The notes: a model not told the origin generated them from the letters alone. 64,000 bases of DNA from Lyngbya sp. HA4199-MV5 (GCA_019359375.1 JAHHHL010000029.1:1-64000); one strand, 5' to 3'. Counted from the first letter of the stretch, positions 17,533 to 26,328 are shown. A program made the numbers and translations.

Positions 17533-19643
17533 ACAAAGTGATTGGTACAGCGGTCAACCGCAAAGATGGCTACGCAAAAGTTACAGGCACGGCGACGTAT
17601 TCGGCAGAGCACGACGTTCCGGGGCTGGTGCATGGCTACGTGGTCACTTCTACGATCGCCAAGGGTCGCATCAAGGCGATCGACACCCGCAAGGCAGAAA
17701 AGGCTCCTGGCGTGATTGCCGTTTTCACGCCCAAAAATGCGCCCAAGGTGTTCAAGCCCAGCAACGACTTTATGAAGTCGAAAATCTACGAAGCCCGGTT
17801 GCCGCTGTCCGATGACCAGATTCATTACGCAGGGCAAATTATTGGCTTGGTGGTGGCAGACACCTTTGAGCGGGCACGATACGGCGCGCATCTGGTGAAG
17901 GTTCAGTACGATACCCAGAAGCCCACGATCGAAGCGAAAAAAGCTGTCTTTAAAGAAGCGCCGCCTCAAATGGGTGAGGAATTTAAGTTTACCAAAGGGA
18001 ATGTTGCCGCAGGCATAGCAAGTGCCGCCACGAAGATTGAGGCAACCTACACCACTTCGACCGAGCTACACGCGCCGATGGAACCTCACGCCACGATCGC
18101 TCACTGGCAGGGATCAGACGCTCTCACAATCTACGAGCCGTCTCAGTGGGTGGCGTTAACCCAGCGCACCTATGCGGAACTGTTTGGGCTACCGTCAGAA
18201 AAGGTTCGCATCGTGATTCCCTACCTGGGTGGCGCGTTTGGCTGTAAAGCCTTCCCCTGGCCCCACGCGGTTTTGACCGCCGCTGCTGCTCGTCAGATCA
18301 AGCGCCCACTCAAAGTTGTAATGAGCCGCCGACAGATGACAGCGAACACGGGGCATCGCTCTGAGACCGAACAAACCCTTCGTCTGGCAGCAGCAGCGGA
18401 TGGCACCCTGAGCGCGATCGCCCACGAGGTAAAGTCCACTACCTCTCCGGTGGATGTGTTCACAGAGCCTTGTACCTCGGTCACACCAGCCATGTACACC
18501 GCCCCCAACCTGCTGCTCAATCAAGAGTTGGCAGTGGTTAACACTGGTACACCGACGTTTATGCGGGGTCCTGGCGAAAGTCCAGGTATGTGGGCGCTAG
18601 AGTCGGCAATGGATGAACTCGCCTGGGCGTTGAAGTTAGACCCGGTGGCACTCCGGCTGAAAAACGAAGCAAAAGAGCATCAGCGCAAGGGACTTCCCTT
18701 CTCTGCCAAACATTTTGCCGATTGCCTCAAGGTTGGAGCAGAGCGATTTGGCTGGAACGATCGACCCCAGCCACGATCGCTGACCCGCGACGGTAAACTT
18801 GTGGGCTGGGGCATGGCGGCAGCTACCTTCCCTGGTGCTCGTGGCGCAACCTCTGCGAAGGTGCGTCTGCTGCCCGATGGCACGGTGCATGTTCTCACCT
18901 CTGGCAACGATATGGGGACGGGATCGTACACGGTCGTGGCGATCGCCGCCGCCGATACGTTGGGGATTCCCGTTGAAAAGGTGCGGGTGGAGATGGGTGA
19001 CTCCCAGTTGCCCGATGGCGGACTGGCAGGGGGATCTCAGATGACGGCATCTCTTGTCCCCACTGTGGTAAAAGCGTGCCAGGAGATCCTCAAAAGCGCC
19101 AACTGCACCAGCGGCACCGAAGCTTGTGCAGCGCTTCAGAAGACTGGACGGGCGGCGATCGAAGCCTCTGCGTCCTCCGCCCCCGGTGATGAAACCAAAA
19201 AATGGGCGTTCCAATCCTGGGGTGCTCACTTCTGCGAGGTTACGGTCGATGAAGCCATTGGACGGCTGCGTGTCACCCGTTGGGTGTCGGTGATGGATGT
19301 TGGGCGCGTGATCAACACCAAAGCTGCTGCCAGTCAGGTGCGCGGTGGGGTGATTATGGGGCTTGGGCAGGCGCTGATGGAAGAGTGCCATTTTGATCCA
19401 AACACGGGCTATCCGGTCGTCTATGATCTGGCAACCTACCACTTCCCTGCCCATGCAGATATTCCCCGCATTGAGGTCGCTTTTGTCGGCGAACCGGATC
19501 TGAACTTTAATCCGGCAGGTGCGCGTGGTGTCGGTGAAATTTGTACGACGGGGGTTTCAGCCGCTGTTGCCAACGCGGTCTACCACGCCACAGGTAAGCG
19601 CCTCCGCAGTTTGCCCCTCATCCCCGACAAGTTGATTGCTTGA
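17529..19643 (+). CDS. paoC: PaoC-like molybdopterin subunit of aldehyde oxidoreductase
   Basis: 704 aa catalytic subunit of the xanthine oxidase/aldehyde oxidase superfamily. The Moco-binding segments are GGAFGCKAFPWPH, MRGPGESPGMWALESAMDELA, and the C-terminal GARGVGEICTTG with the base-catalyst Glu. Length and the Pao-type small subunits point to a periplasmic aldehyde oxidase using molybdopterin cytosine dinucleotide, which oxidises aldehydes to acids. A xanthine dehydrogenase role is less likely because the [4Fe-4S] PaoB insert is present. The stop codon begins a 10-bp-stem hairpin. Confidence 0.87.
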   Translation: MNKVIGTAVNRKDGYAKVTGTATYSAEHDVPGLVHGYVVTSTIAKGRIKAIDTRKAEKAPGVIAVFTPKNAPKVFKPSNDFMKSKIYEARLPLSDDQIHYAGQIIGLVVADTFERARYGAHLVKVQYDTQKPTIEAKKAVFKEAPPQMGEEFKFTKGNVAAGIASAATKIEATYTTSTELHAPMEPHATIAHWQGSDALTIYEPSQWVALTQRTYAELFGLPSEKVRIVIPYLGGAFGCKAFPWPHAVLTAAAARQIKRPLKVVMSRRQMTANTGHRSETEQTLRLAAAADGTLSAIAHEVKSTTSPVDVFTEPCTSVTPAMYTAPNLLLNQELAVVNTGTPTFMRGPGESPGMWALESAMDELAWALKLDPVALRLKNEAKEHQRKGLPFSAKHFADCLKVGAERFGWNDRPQPRSLTRDGKLVGWGMAAATFPGARGATSAKVRLLPDGTVHVLTSGNDMGTGSYTVVAIAAADTLGIPVEKVRVEMGDSQLPDGGLAGGSQMTASLVPTVVKACQEILKSANCTSGTEACAALQKTGRAAIEASASSAPGDETKKWAFQSWGAHFCEVTVDEAIGRLRVTRWVSVMDVGRVINTKAAASQVRGGVIMGLGQALMEECHFDPNTGYPVVYDLATYHFPAHADIPRIEVAFVGEPDLNFNPAGARGVGEICTTGVSAAVANAVYHATGKRLRSLPLIPDKLIA

Positions 19644-19678
19644 AGCAGGCTTTTTCAAAGCACCCTCCAAGCCTGCTT
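19643..19678 (+). terminator. Hairpin at the end of paoC
   Basis: AAGCAGGCTT and AAGCCTGCTT form a perfect 10-bp stem around a 16-base loop, directly at the paoC stop codon. It lacks a U-run, so it may act as a 3'-end stabiliser or weak terminator. Confidence 0.5.
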
Positions 19679-19805
19679 TAGCATTGGATCGTAGATTTAT
19701 TGATCGAGTGTAAATTAGGCAGAAGGCAGAGGGCAGAAGGAAAGACAAGTAACAACCTTCTCCCTCCTGCTCTCCGCCTTTGTAGATTCTCAAGGACGAT
19801 AATCG

Positions 19806-20135
19806 ATGAATATTCGCTTAGAGCAGGAAGCGCCCCCACTGCAAGAAGACGAAACTGGGGCAATTCGAGTCGGAAATTCGAGAGTACTGCTAGAACTTGT
19901 GATTCGAGCCTTTCAAGATGGTGCATCCCCCGAATCCATTATGCAACGGTACTCAACCCTGCCGCTATCAGACGTTTACAGCACGATCGGCTATTACCTC
20001 AAGCATCAATCAGACGTAGAAACTTACCTTAATCAACGAGAACAGTTGTCAGAGACTGTGCAGCAGCGATTGAAAACCGTTCAACCAGATCTGAGTTTGA
20101 TTCGATCGCGTCTGCTGGCTCAACAGCACCTTTAG
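19806..20135 (+). CDS. DUF433 protein (VapB45-type antitoxin candidate), second pair
   Basis: 109 aa with the DUF433 core: GNSRVLLELVIRAFQDGASPESIMQRYSTLPLSDVYSTIGYYLKHQSDVETYL. AAGGA precedes the ATG by nine bases. It is followed six bases later by a DUF5615 gene. Its sequence is only distantly like the DUF433 protein at 12474-12791, so the two modules were not recently duplicated from each other. The pair interrupts the stretch between paoC and its maturation genes. Confidence 0.75.
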   Translation: MNIRLEQEAPPLQEDETGAIRVGNSRVLLELVIRAFQDGASPESIMQRYSTLPLSDVYSTIGYYLKHQSDVETYLNQREQLSETVQQRLKTVQPDLSLIRSRLLAQQHL

Positions 20136-20141
20136 GCGAAG

Positions 20142-20492
20142 ATGCTCCAGCTATTGGCTGACGAGAACTTCAATGGCGACATTATTCGGGGATTATTTTT
20201 GCGCCAACCAGACTTGGACTTACTTCGCGTTCAAGACATTGGTTTAGGAGAATCTGACGATCCAACCATTCTAAACTGGGCAGCAGAACAAGAGCGAATT
20301 ATCTTGACACACGATCGCGCAACCATGCCGAACTTCGCTTATGAGCGTTTATCTAGAGGAGAATTGATGGCTGGTTTATTTGTCATCAACGATCGGAGCC
20401 TGGTCAGACAAATCATTGACGAACTTCTACTCATTGTTGGCTGTAGCGAACAGTTGGAGTGGCAAGGAATTGTGTTGTATTTGCCCCTGTAA
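20142..20492 (+). CDS. DUF5615 PIN-like protein (VapC45-type toxin candidate), second pair
   Basis: 116 aa. LLADENFNGDIIRGL at the N-terminus and IGLGESDDPTILNWAAEQERIILTHDRATMPNFAYERL give the acidic PIN-like core with THD. The family is predicted to be a nuclease toxin controlled by DUF433. It lies six bases behind its partner and nine before the XdhC-like gene, so all could share one transcript. Confidence 0.77.
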   Translation: MLQLLADENFNGDIIRGLFLRQPDLDLLRVQDIGLGESDDPTILNWAAEQERIILTHDRATMPNFAYERLSRGELMAGLFVINDRSLVRQIIDELLLIVGCSEQLEWQGIVLYLPL

Positions 20493-20501
20493 ATCAAAAC
20501 A

Positions 20502-21659
20502 ATGAAAGAGCTACAAAACATTCTCAAGGCGTTTGAACAGAGTCAGCAGTTGGGGCAACGATCGGCGATCGCCACTGTCGTCGAAACAAGTGGTTCTGTC
20601 TACCGCAGACCGGGCGCACGGATGTTCTTGACCGAAGCGGGGCAAATGGTAGGAGCCATCAGCGGCGGCTGTCTGGAAAGTGATGTGTTTGAACGGGCAA
20701 AACCATTGCTGTTGCAAGTCTCTCACCCCATCATGGTGCAGTACGATACGACTGCCAGTGATGACTTAATTTGGGGACTGGGCATGGGCTGTAATGGTGC
20801 TGTTCATGTGTTGATTGAATCGCTTAATACGGATGCCAAGAGCCAGCTTAAATTTGTCGCAGAATGCTTTCAACAGAACCAACCCGGCGCGATCGCCACC
20901 CTCTTTCACATCGAAGGAGACGTTGATGCTCACATGGGCGATCGCTTGTTTTTGAAACCTGACGGTACAGTGGTCCATAGGATTGCAAATCGTCAACTGG
21001 CAAGTCGCTTGTTACCAGACACGGATCAAGTCCTTACGGCAGGAAAAACGCAAGCCATCTCCTACAAATTGGATCATGGTTCTGTCGAGGTATTGATTGA
21101 AACCATCCAGCCACCAACACCGCTGCTGGTGTTTGGAGCAGGGTATGATGCCATTCCAGTCGTGCAATTAGCAAAGCAGTTGGGCTGGCACGTCACCGTT
21201 ATTGACCATCGCCCTACATATGCCACACGCGATCGCTTCCCACACGCAGACGACATCATTGTTTGCAACCCAAACGAACTTCACGCCCATGTCGATCTGA
21301 ACTCACGCATGGTTGCAGTGGTGATGACGCATCATTACTTACAGGATCAGACCTTATTGCGATCGCTCTTACCCTCTCCCATTCAATATTTAGGCGTGTT
21401 GGGACCAAAACGGCGCACACAGCAATTGCTGGAAGCTTTACGCATGGATGGATTTGCTCCAACAGATCAGCAACTACAACGGTTTTATCATCCAATTGGG
21501 CTGGATCTTGGTGCGGAAACTCCCGAAGAAATTGCGCTAACGATCGTGGCAGAAATTCAAGCGACTCTAACCAAACATTCAGGTGGAATGCTGCGCGATC
21601 GGAACGCTCCCATTCATCACTGCAATCCAGAGCCTGTATGTCTTCCATCGGCATCATAA
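20502..21659 (+). CDS. XdhC/CoxI-family Moco maturation protein (PaoD-like)
   Basis: 385 aa. The N-terminal XdhC domain has AIATVVETSGSVYRRPGARM and GAISGGCLESDVFERA. The C-terminal Rossmann-like domain has LLVFGAGYDAIPVVQLAKQLGWHVTVIDHRPTYA and YLGVLGPKRRTQQLLEAL. Proteins of this family (PaoD in E. coli) bind the mature molybdenum cofactor and insert it into the matching hydroxylase, here presumably PaoABC. The mocA-like gene starts inside its last 22 bases. Confidence 0.87.
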   Translation: MKELQNILKAFEQSQQLGQRSAIATVVETSGSVYRRPGARMFLTEAGQMVGAISGGCLESDVFERAKPLLLQVSHPIMVQYDTTASDDLIWGLGMGCNGAVHVLIESLNTDAKSQLKFVAECFQQNQPGAIATLFHIEGDVDAHMGDRLFLKPDGTVVHRIANRQLASRLLPDTDQVLTAGKTQAISYKLDHGSVEVLIETIQPPTPLLVFGAGYDAIPVVQLAKQLGWHVTVIDHRPTYATRDRFPHADDIIVCNPNELHAHVDLNSRMVAVVMTHHYLQDQTLLRSLLPSPIQYLGVLGPKRRTQQLLEALRMDGFAPTDQQLQRFYHPIGLDLGAETPEEIALTIVAEIQATLTKHSGGMLRDRNAPIHHCNPEPVCLPSAS

Positions 21660-22240
21660 TTCTGGCAGCAGGCGCGTCTACCCGAATGGGAACGCCCAAG
21701 CAATTGTTGCCGTTTCAAGGGCGTAGCCTACTGCGTTACATGGCTGACGTGGCGATCGCGTCTTGCTGTGATCCTGTCGTAGTTGTCCTGGGTTCACAGG
21801 CTGAGCGCATGAAGCTAGAAATAGATGGACTCACCCTGCATGTGGTGGAGAATCCACAGTGGGCAGACGGCATGGGTACTTCCATTGCCGCTGGCATGAC
21901 GGCACTCACAGCCATTCATCAGGATTTAGATGCAGTTATTATTATTCTCTGTGATCAACCGTTTGTTGCTGCGCCATTGCTAAATCAATTAGTTGCAGCC
22001 TATCGATCGACCCAACGCCCCATTATTGCCTCTGCCTACGCCAACACGATCGGCGTACCTGCTTTGTTCGATCGATCTTTATTTGCCGCATTGATGGCGA
22101 TGGATGCTTATGTTGGTGCGAGGTACTTGATTAGGCAGCACGTCGAAACCGTTTTTCAGGTCTCTTTTCCACAAGGAGCCATTGATTTAGATACGCCTGG
22201 GCAGTATCAGCAACTACTGTTAGGAATGGAAATTAAATAA
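21638..22240 (+). CDS. mocA: MocA-like molybdenum cofactor cytidylyltransferase
   Basis: 200 aa starting at MSSIGIIILAAGASTRMG; the ORF-track version carries about 125 out-of-frame residues of xdhC. The nucleotidyltransferase motif is LAAGASTRMGTPKQLLP. The metal/nucleotide region includes MGTSIAAGM and IILCDQPFV, as in MocA, which makes molybdopterin cytosine dinucleotide for Pao-type enzymes. It overlaps xdhC by 22 bases. The last codons (LGMEIK and stop) are supplied by the terminal repeat of a small mobile element. Confidence 0.85.
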   Translation: MSSIGIIILAAGASTRMGTPKQLLPFQGRSLLRYMADVAIASCCDPVVVVLGSQAERMKLEIDGLTLHVVENPQWADGMGTSIAAGMTALTAIHQDLDAVIIILCDQPFVAAPLLNQLVAAYRSTQRPIIASAYANTIGVPALFDRSLFAALMAMDAYVGARYLIRQHVETVFQVSFPQGAIDLDTPGQYQQLLLGMEIK

Positions 22241-22371
22241 CTTCGATCACCTGGTCTTTCATTGTAGGGGCGCGGCATGCGGCAGATCACTCTGGGCGAC
22301 TGCAAGGACTGTCTACCGCATGCCATGCCCCTACGTACAGAATGACACCTTCATAAATCCACGCTCCTTAA
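22220..22371. mobile_element. TIR element family B, copy 1
   Basis: Begins TTAGGAATGGAAATTAAATAACTTCG and ends AATCCACGCTCCTTAAG, with an internal palindrome GTAGGGGCGCGGCATGCGG / CCGCATGCCATGCCCCTAC. Copies 2 and 3 are at 28592-28744 and 53109-53214. It provides the mocA stop codon. Confidence 0.7.
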
Positions 22372-22521
22372 GGGGCAAAGATGATCACGTCGGTGAGTTT
22401 AATGCCTCTGAGCTTTAAGATGAAAGGGTGAAAATCCCAAAGTCAGGCAAAAAAGACGCTTTAACGCCTGGTGGAGATAGGCGATTTCACTTGCGGGAAA
22501 CATCAATCAAAGCGTAAATCG
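22372..22521 (+). promoter_or_regulatory. Structured leader of the lipid kinase gene
   Basis: The 150 bases before 22522 contain two likely hairpins: CAGGC...GCCTG (about 22444-22470) and GTGGA...TTCAC (about 22471-22490). I could not match it to a known riboswitch class, so a regulatory role is only possible. Confidence 0.25.
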
Positions 22522-23430
22522 ATGGCTAAACCCATTTTGCTGCTGATCAATCTTCAATCCAAACAAGGGCTTTTACGGTTTGGGGAAGCTGTTGCTAGTT
22601 TTAATGACCTGGGAATGCAATACATTATCGGTCAGGTCAAAGAGGCTGAAGATTTTGCCCGCTGCATCCGTCGCTATCAAGAGCGAGTGTCGGCGGTAGT
22701 CATTGGTGGTGGGGATGGCACATTGAATGTTGCAGTTGATGCACTCGTTGAAACGGGGCTACCATTAGGCATTTTGCCTCTGGGAACTGCGAATGACCTG
22801 GTTCGCACGCTTAACCTACCTCGGGCACTGCCAGAAGCCTGTCAGGTGATTGCTGAGGGTCATCGGCAGTTTATTGATTTGGGGCGGGTTAATGGCAAAT
22901 ACTTTTTTAACGTAGCGAGTTGTGGTCTGAGTATCAACGTTACTCAAGAACTTTCAGGCAAGCTGAAAAAACGCTGGGGCGTTATAGCATACGCGATCGC
23001 AGCGCTACGAACGATCGCGGTAACACGCCGTTTTACCGCTGTAATTCAGGTAGACGATGGGGCAGAAATGACTCGAAAGTCACTGCAAATTGCGGTTGGG
23101 AATGGGCGCTATTATGGCGGCGGTTTAACCATTGCCAAGGATGCGGCGATCGACGACCAACGGCTTGATCTATACAGTCTGGAAATTCCCCACTGGTGGC
23201 ACCTTTTCTTTTTGTTACCAGCCTTGAGAACGGGACAATTCAGCGATCGTATTGGCATTGCACGCTGGGAGGGCAAACAAATCAAAGTCCGAACGCATCA
23301 GCCTAAGCGAGTGAATACAGATGGTGAGATCACCACCAAAACGCCTGCTTTATTTGAGCTTTGTCCCGCAGCGTTAGAAGTCTTTGTCCCCCTGCCAGCA
23401 GCCCTATCCCCGCCGGAGCGGTCAAGTTAA
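22522..23430 (+). CDS. YegS/diacylglycerol kinase-family lipid kinase
   Basis: 302 aa from MAKPILLLINLQS; the upstream GTG adds 17 unlikely residues. The DAGK catalytic domain has the nucleotide-binding VVIGGGDGTLNVAVDALVETGLPLGILPLGTANDLVRTL. The C-terminal sandwich contains AVGNGRYYGGGLTIAKDAAIDDQRLDLYSL and VNTDGE. Such enzymes phosphorylate a lipid such as diacylglycerol or phosphatidylglycerol at the inner membrane face. Monocistronic, between a mobile element and a TetR gene. Confidence 0.87.
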   Translation: MAKPILLLINLQSKQGLLRFGEAVASFNDLGMQYIIGQVKEAEDFARCIRRYQERVSAVVIGGGDGTLNVAVDALVETGLPLGILPLGTANDLVRTLNLPRALPEACQVIAEGHRQFIDLGRVNGKYFFNVASCGLSINVTQELSGKLKKRWGVIAYAIAALRTIAVTRRFTAVIQVDDGAEMTRKSLQIAVGNGRYYGGGLTIAKDAAIDDQRLDLYSLEIPHWWHLFFLLPALRTGQFSDRIGIARWEGKQIKVRTHQPKRVNTDGEITTKTPALFELCPAALEVFVPLPAALSPPERSS

Positions 23431-23526
23431 CCTACTATACTTCGGCATTCACCAATCAGAAACCAAAAGGCTACACGCTTACAACCGTGCTTCCAAAAAG
23501 TTTGCTGATGCTCTTGACCGAAAACC

Positions 23527-23573
23527 GTCCAGACGGTATAGTAAAACTGTTGATGTATCGGCTAGACAGTTTT
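23527..23573. promoter_or_regulatory. Candidate TetR operator upstream of 23596
   Basis: Two inverted repeats: CCGTCCAGACGG (23527-23538) and AAAACTGT - 15 bases - ACAGTTTT (23543-23550 and 23566-23573). They end 23 bases before the regulator's start, the usual place for autoregulation. Confidence 0.5.
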
Positions 23574-23595
23574 AGTAGTTTACGTCTGTGCTTCT

Positions 23596-24165
23596 GTGGC
23601 TTCGACTAAAAAACAACCGCGATCGCTCACCCGTGACACCCTCCTTGGCGCTGCTGCTCAAGTCATTTTAGACAAGGGTGTAGAAGCGCTGACTCTAGAT
23701 GCGGTGGCTCGTCAAGCTGGAGTCAGTAAAGGCGGCTTGCTTTACCATTTTCCTAACAAAAATGCGTTGGTGGTGGGGTTGGGTGAGCAACTGATTCAGG
23801 ATTTTGAAGCAGGTTTGCAAGCGGAGTTTGACCAGGACGAGGCACCCGGAACGCCGGGACAATGGGCGAGGGCGTATATTCGTTCCACACTGCGAATGAG
23901 TAAACAATCGCTGGCGCTCATTGCGCGTCTGTCCTCTCTGCTTGTAGAGATGCCACCTGAACTACTGATACCTATTGAAGCCTACGAGCAACAATGGCGG
24001 CGACTGCTCGAAACTGATGGTCTTGATCCAATTCAAGCCACCATTATTCAACTGGCGATCGATGGCTTATGGTACTCGGAAGTATTCCAACTGGGCGCAC
24101 CCGATGAACCTCGCCGCACTCAAGTTGTAGACGCGTTGTTAGCCATGACGCGCACCTCAACCTGA
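23596..24165 (+). CDS. TetR/AcrR-family transcriptional regulator
   Basis: 189 aa, GTG start. The N-terminal helix-turn-helix is typical: DTLLGAAAQVILDKGVEALTLDAVARQAGVSKGGLLYHFPNKNALV. The C-terminal ligand domain is like that of TetR proteins with TetR_C_6/8-type domains (IQATIIQLAIDGLWYSEVFQLG). It precedes the devBCA-type exporter genes on the same strand, so it probably represses that locus and itself through the inverted repeats upstream. Confidence 0.9.
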   Translation: MASTKKQPRSLTRDTLLGAAAQVILDKGVEALTLDAVARQAGVSKGGLLYHFPNKNALVVGLGEQLIQDFEAGLQAEFDQDEAPGTPGQWARAYIRSTLRMSKQSLALIARLSSLLVEMPPELLIPIEAYEQQWRRLLETDGLDPIQATIIQLAIDGLWYSEVFQLGAPDEPRRTQVVDALLAMTRTST

Positions 24166-24710
24166 TCTCAAGTCTTTTTTCAATTGATTGATGGAACGCT
24201 GTTGAAATTTAAATTCATTCAGCAACGTTGCTCTGCACGGTTTTAACTGAATCCTTCTGGAGGCATTGATGCACACGACTCAACGGATACCAGTTCCAAA
24301 AGATAGAACGACAGATAACTGTCTATTAGGGCTTATGGTCGTAAGCCTCTACGAGGATTTGTAACCAGAATTTAGAGAATTGGGCTGATTCGTGATCCAT
24401 TCACCTGGTCGGGGCTGTTTCATTCTCACAAGCGAGTGTGATTGGCAACGGATTTGCAGCGGATGCAGCGGATAAATGATCGTGCATAGCGAATAAAGAC
24501 ATCTGTTTCATCGGTTTGCTATCCGTTGCCAGCGTTCTATCGGCAGAATGAAATAGCCTTATTCGCCTGATTCCGTTCTGCAACCATTAACAACACATTC
24601 AAGTATGAGATGGAAGCTCTGTGCCGCTTTGTTTCACAACGGCTACAGCAAACAAATGCATTGTTACGCCATCAAAGCATGACCGCTAAAAATACCCAAG
24701 AAAGGATGTG
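24166..24710. other. Long spacer before devB with fold-back element
   Basis: 545 bases without a credible gene. A short GGCTTATGGTCGTAAGCC hairpin (about 24330-24347) and an inverted-repeat element (24413-24558) are present. The promoter of the exporter operon should lie in the last 150 bases, but no clear boxes were found. Confidence 0.6.
24413..24558. mobile_element. Fold-back/MITE-like element
   Basis: 146 bp with terminal repeats GGCTGTTTCATTCT and AGAATGAAATAGCC (one mismatch) and a second nested inverted repeat, TGGCAACGGAT / ATCCGTTGCCA. Non-coding, single copy in the window. Confidence 0.6.
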
Positions 24711-25883
24711 ATGAACATGCAGCAACTGATGAAACCAAAGCCGCGCTGGTTGGTCGGTTTGATGGTGGGCGGAGTACTACTTACAGGTGGCATTGCCTAT
24801 TATGGGCTTGAGCAGTTCCATCAAAGCAGCAAGCCACCAGAGCCAGTTCAACCCACGATCGCCCAACCCATCACAGCATTAGGACGGCTGGAGCCAGCGC
24901 AAGAAGTGATCAAAGTTTCGGTGCCTGCCGCTTTAAATAACGATCGCATCGCTCAACTGCTGGTCAAACGGGGCGATCGTGTCCAGGTGGGACAGGTGAT
25001 TGCTGTGATGGATTCGCGCGATCGCTTGCAGCAGGCGCTACTGGAAGCCCAAGAACAGATCAGCGTTGCTCAGGCTAAGTTGGCTCAAGTAAGAGCCGGA
25101 GCTAAAACGGGAGAAATTGCCGCCCAGCAAGCGCAAATGACGCGATTTCAGGCTGAATTGCAGGGAGAACTGGCAACCAAACAAGCAGAGATTGCACGAC
25201 GGCGATCGGAAGTGAAGAATGCTCAGGCGGAATACGATCGGTATCAATTTCTCCAGCAGCAGGGAGCTATTTCTGCCTCTCAGTTTGACCAAAAGCGACT
25301 GGCGTTTGAAACGGCTCAGGCACAGCTTAAGGAAGCTCAGTCAAATCAAAATCTGCGAGCAGATTCGCTACAAGCGCAAATTCGAGAAGCACAGGCTAAC
25401 CTCGACCAGGTTGCAGAAGTGCGCCCTACCGATGTGCAGGCAGCTCAAGCAGATGTAGATCGTGCGATCGCGGCTGCAAAGCGATCGCACGCAGAGTTAA
25501 AACAGGCATCCATTCGCGCTCCGTTGACGGGTCAGATCTTAGAACTTTATGCCAAACCCGGAGAAGTCGTTGGCGATAACGGCATTGTGGCGATGGGACA
25601 AACCGATCAGATGGAAGTCGTCGCAGAAGTGTATCAGAGTGATATTGGCAAGGTGCAACGCGGTCAAGGGGCGATCGTCACTGGCGAATCGTTTGCTGGA
25701 GCACTACGGGGCACCGTGCAGGAAGTTGGCTTACTCGTCAACAAACAGGAAGTGAACAGCAATCAACCGGGCGAAAACCTGGATCAGCGTGTGATTAAAG
25801 TTCGAGTGCGACTCAATCCTATTGATAGCAGACGAGTTGCCGGATTAACGAATCTGCAAGTACAAGTAGCCATTCAACCGTGA
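24711..25883 (+). CDS. devB: DevB-type membrane fusion protein
   Basis: 390 aa HlyD-family periplasmic adaptor. One N-terminal membrane helix (WLVGLMVGGVLLTGGIAYYGL), a short Pro-rich linker, then ITALGRLEPAQEVIKVSVPAAL, characteristic of DevB. A biotinyl-lipoyl half domain is followed by a long coiled-coil hairpin (residues about 110-250, rich in Ala, Gln and Glu), then APLTGQILELYAKPGEVV. DevBCA exporters carry glycolipids or other envelope compounds with a TolC-like outer channel. ATG chosen after AAAGGA; a GTG one codon earlier is possible. Confidence 0.88.
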   Translation: MNMQQLMKPKPRWLVGLMVGGVLLTGGIAYYGLEQFHQSSKPPEPVQPTIAQPITALGRLEPAQEVIKVSVPAALNNDRIAQLLVKRGDRVQVGQVIAVMDSRDRLQQALLEAQEQISVAQAKLAQVRAGAKTGEIAAQQAQMTRFQAELQGELATKQAEIARRRSEVKNAQAEYDRYQFLQQQGAISASQFDQKRLAFETAQAQLKEAQSNQNLRADSLQAQIREAQANLDQVAEVRPTDVQAAQADVDRAIAAAKRSHAELKQASIRAPLTGQILELYAKPGEVVGDNGIVAMGQTDQMEVVAEVYQSDIGKVQRGQGAIVTGESFAGALRGTVQEVGLLVNKQEVNSNQPGENLDQRVIKVRVRLNPIDSRRVAGLTNLQVQVAIQP

Positions 25884-25893
25884 GTTAGGTGTG

Positions 25894-26133
25894 ATGATGT
25901 GGCATGTGATGAAGCAGCACAAGAAATTCCATCTTTGGTTTCGGTTTGCTCGACGTAAAGTAATGCCCTGGTTAGTGTTGGTCACATCTACACTGAAATT
26001 GGCTTGGGTCTGTGGAACGGCACAGACAAAAGAACAAATACGCCTCATGACCGCGATCGCACACATTGATTTTGCACCCTGGTTTGCGCTTGCTCAAGAG
26101 ATCGTTGATGACCTGCCGTATTGGTTCTATTAG
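25894..26133 (+). CDS. Small hypothetical ORF after devB
   Basis: 79 aa, basic and Trp-rich (RRKVMPWLVLVTSTLKLAWVCG), eleven bases after the devB stop. No family is recognised and the ribosome site is weak. A real small membrane-associated protein or a chance ORF are both possible. Confidence 0.3.
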   Translation: MMWHVMKQHKKFHLWFRFARRKVMPWLVLVTSTLKLAWVCGTAQTKEQIRLMTAIAHIDFAPWFALAQEIVDDLPYWFY

Positions 26134-26143
26134 TCGATCGCTC

Positions 26144-26281
26144 ATACCAATTCTTTTTGAAGATGCACAGAATTATAGGTTGGGTAGAACAGCGTGAAAC
26201 TCAACAATTACTTAGTTTTATTGGCTTCGTTAGGCTCAACTCAACCTACGATTTGTCTGTAAGCCCATGTGGAATTGGTAT
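26144..26281. mobile_element. ATACCAATTC inverted-repeat element with nested repeat
   Basis: Perfect 10-bp terminal repeats ATACCAATTC / GAATTGGTAT enclose 118 bases that include TAGGTTGGGTAGAACAGCGTGAAACTCAAC and CTCAACTCAACCTA, a diverged form of the palindromic repeat at 33042-33124. It lies just before the GNAT gene and overlaps its longer alternative start. Confidence 0.65.
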
Positions 26282-26328
26282 CACTCCAAAAGGATACAAA
26301 AGACTGGCTGCTACTCAAGGAGATAGAC

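Noticed and set aside
18636-19454. 272-aa minus-strand ORF inside paoC
   Set aside because: Antisense shadow of a well-conserved molybdenum subunit; no ribosome site or family match.
15812-19643. Xanthine dehydrogenase, linked to the BMP nucleoside-class importer as a purine pathway
   Set aside because: The [4Fe-4S] Cys insert in the FAD subunit and the Tat signal on the small subunit match PaoABC aldehyde oxidoreductase instead. Proximity to the importer alone is weak evidence.
21263-21637. N-terminal extension of the MocA-like protein
   Set aside because: Those residues are the xdhC reading frame shifted; the nucleotidyltransferase motif begins right after the ATG at 21638.
22372-22521. 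Cobalamin or similar riboswitch before the lipid kinase
   Set aside because: Hairpins are present, but conserved boxes of the classes I know (cobalamin, TPP, c-di-GMP, fluoride, manganese) were not found.
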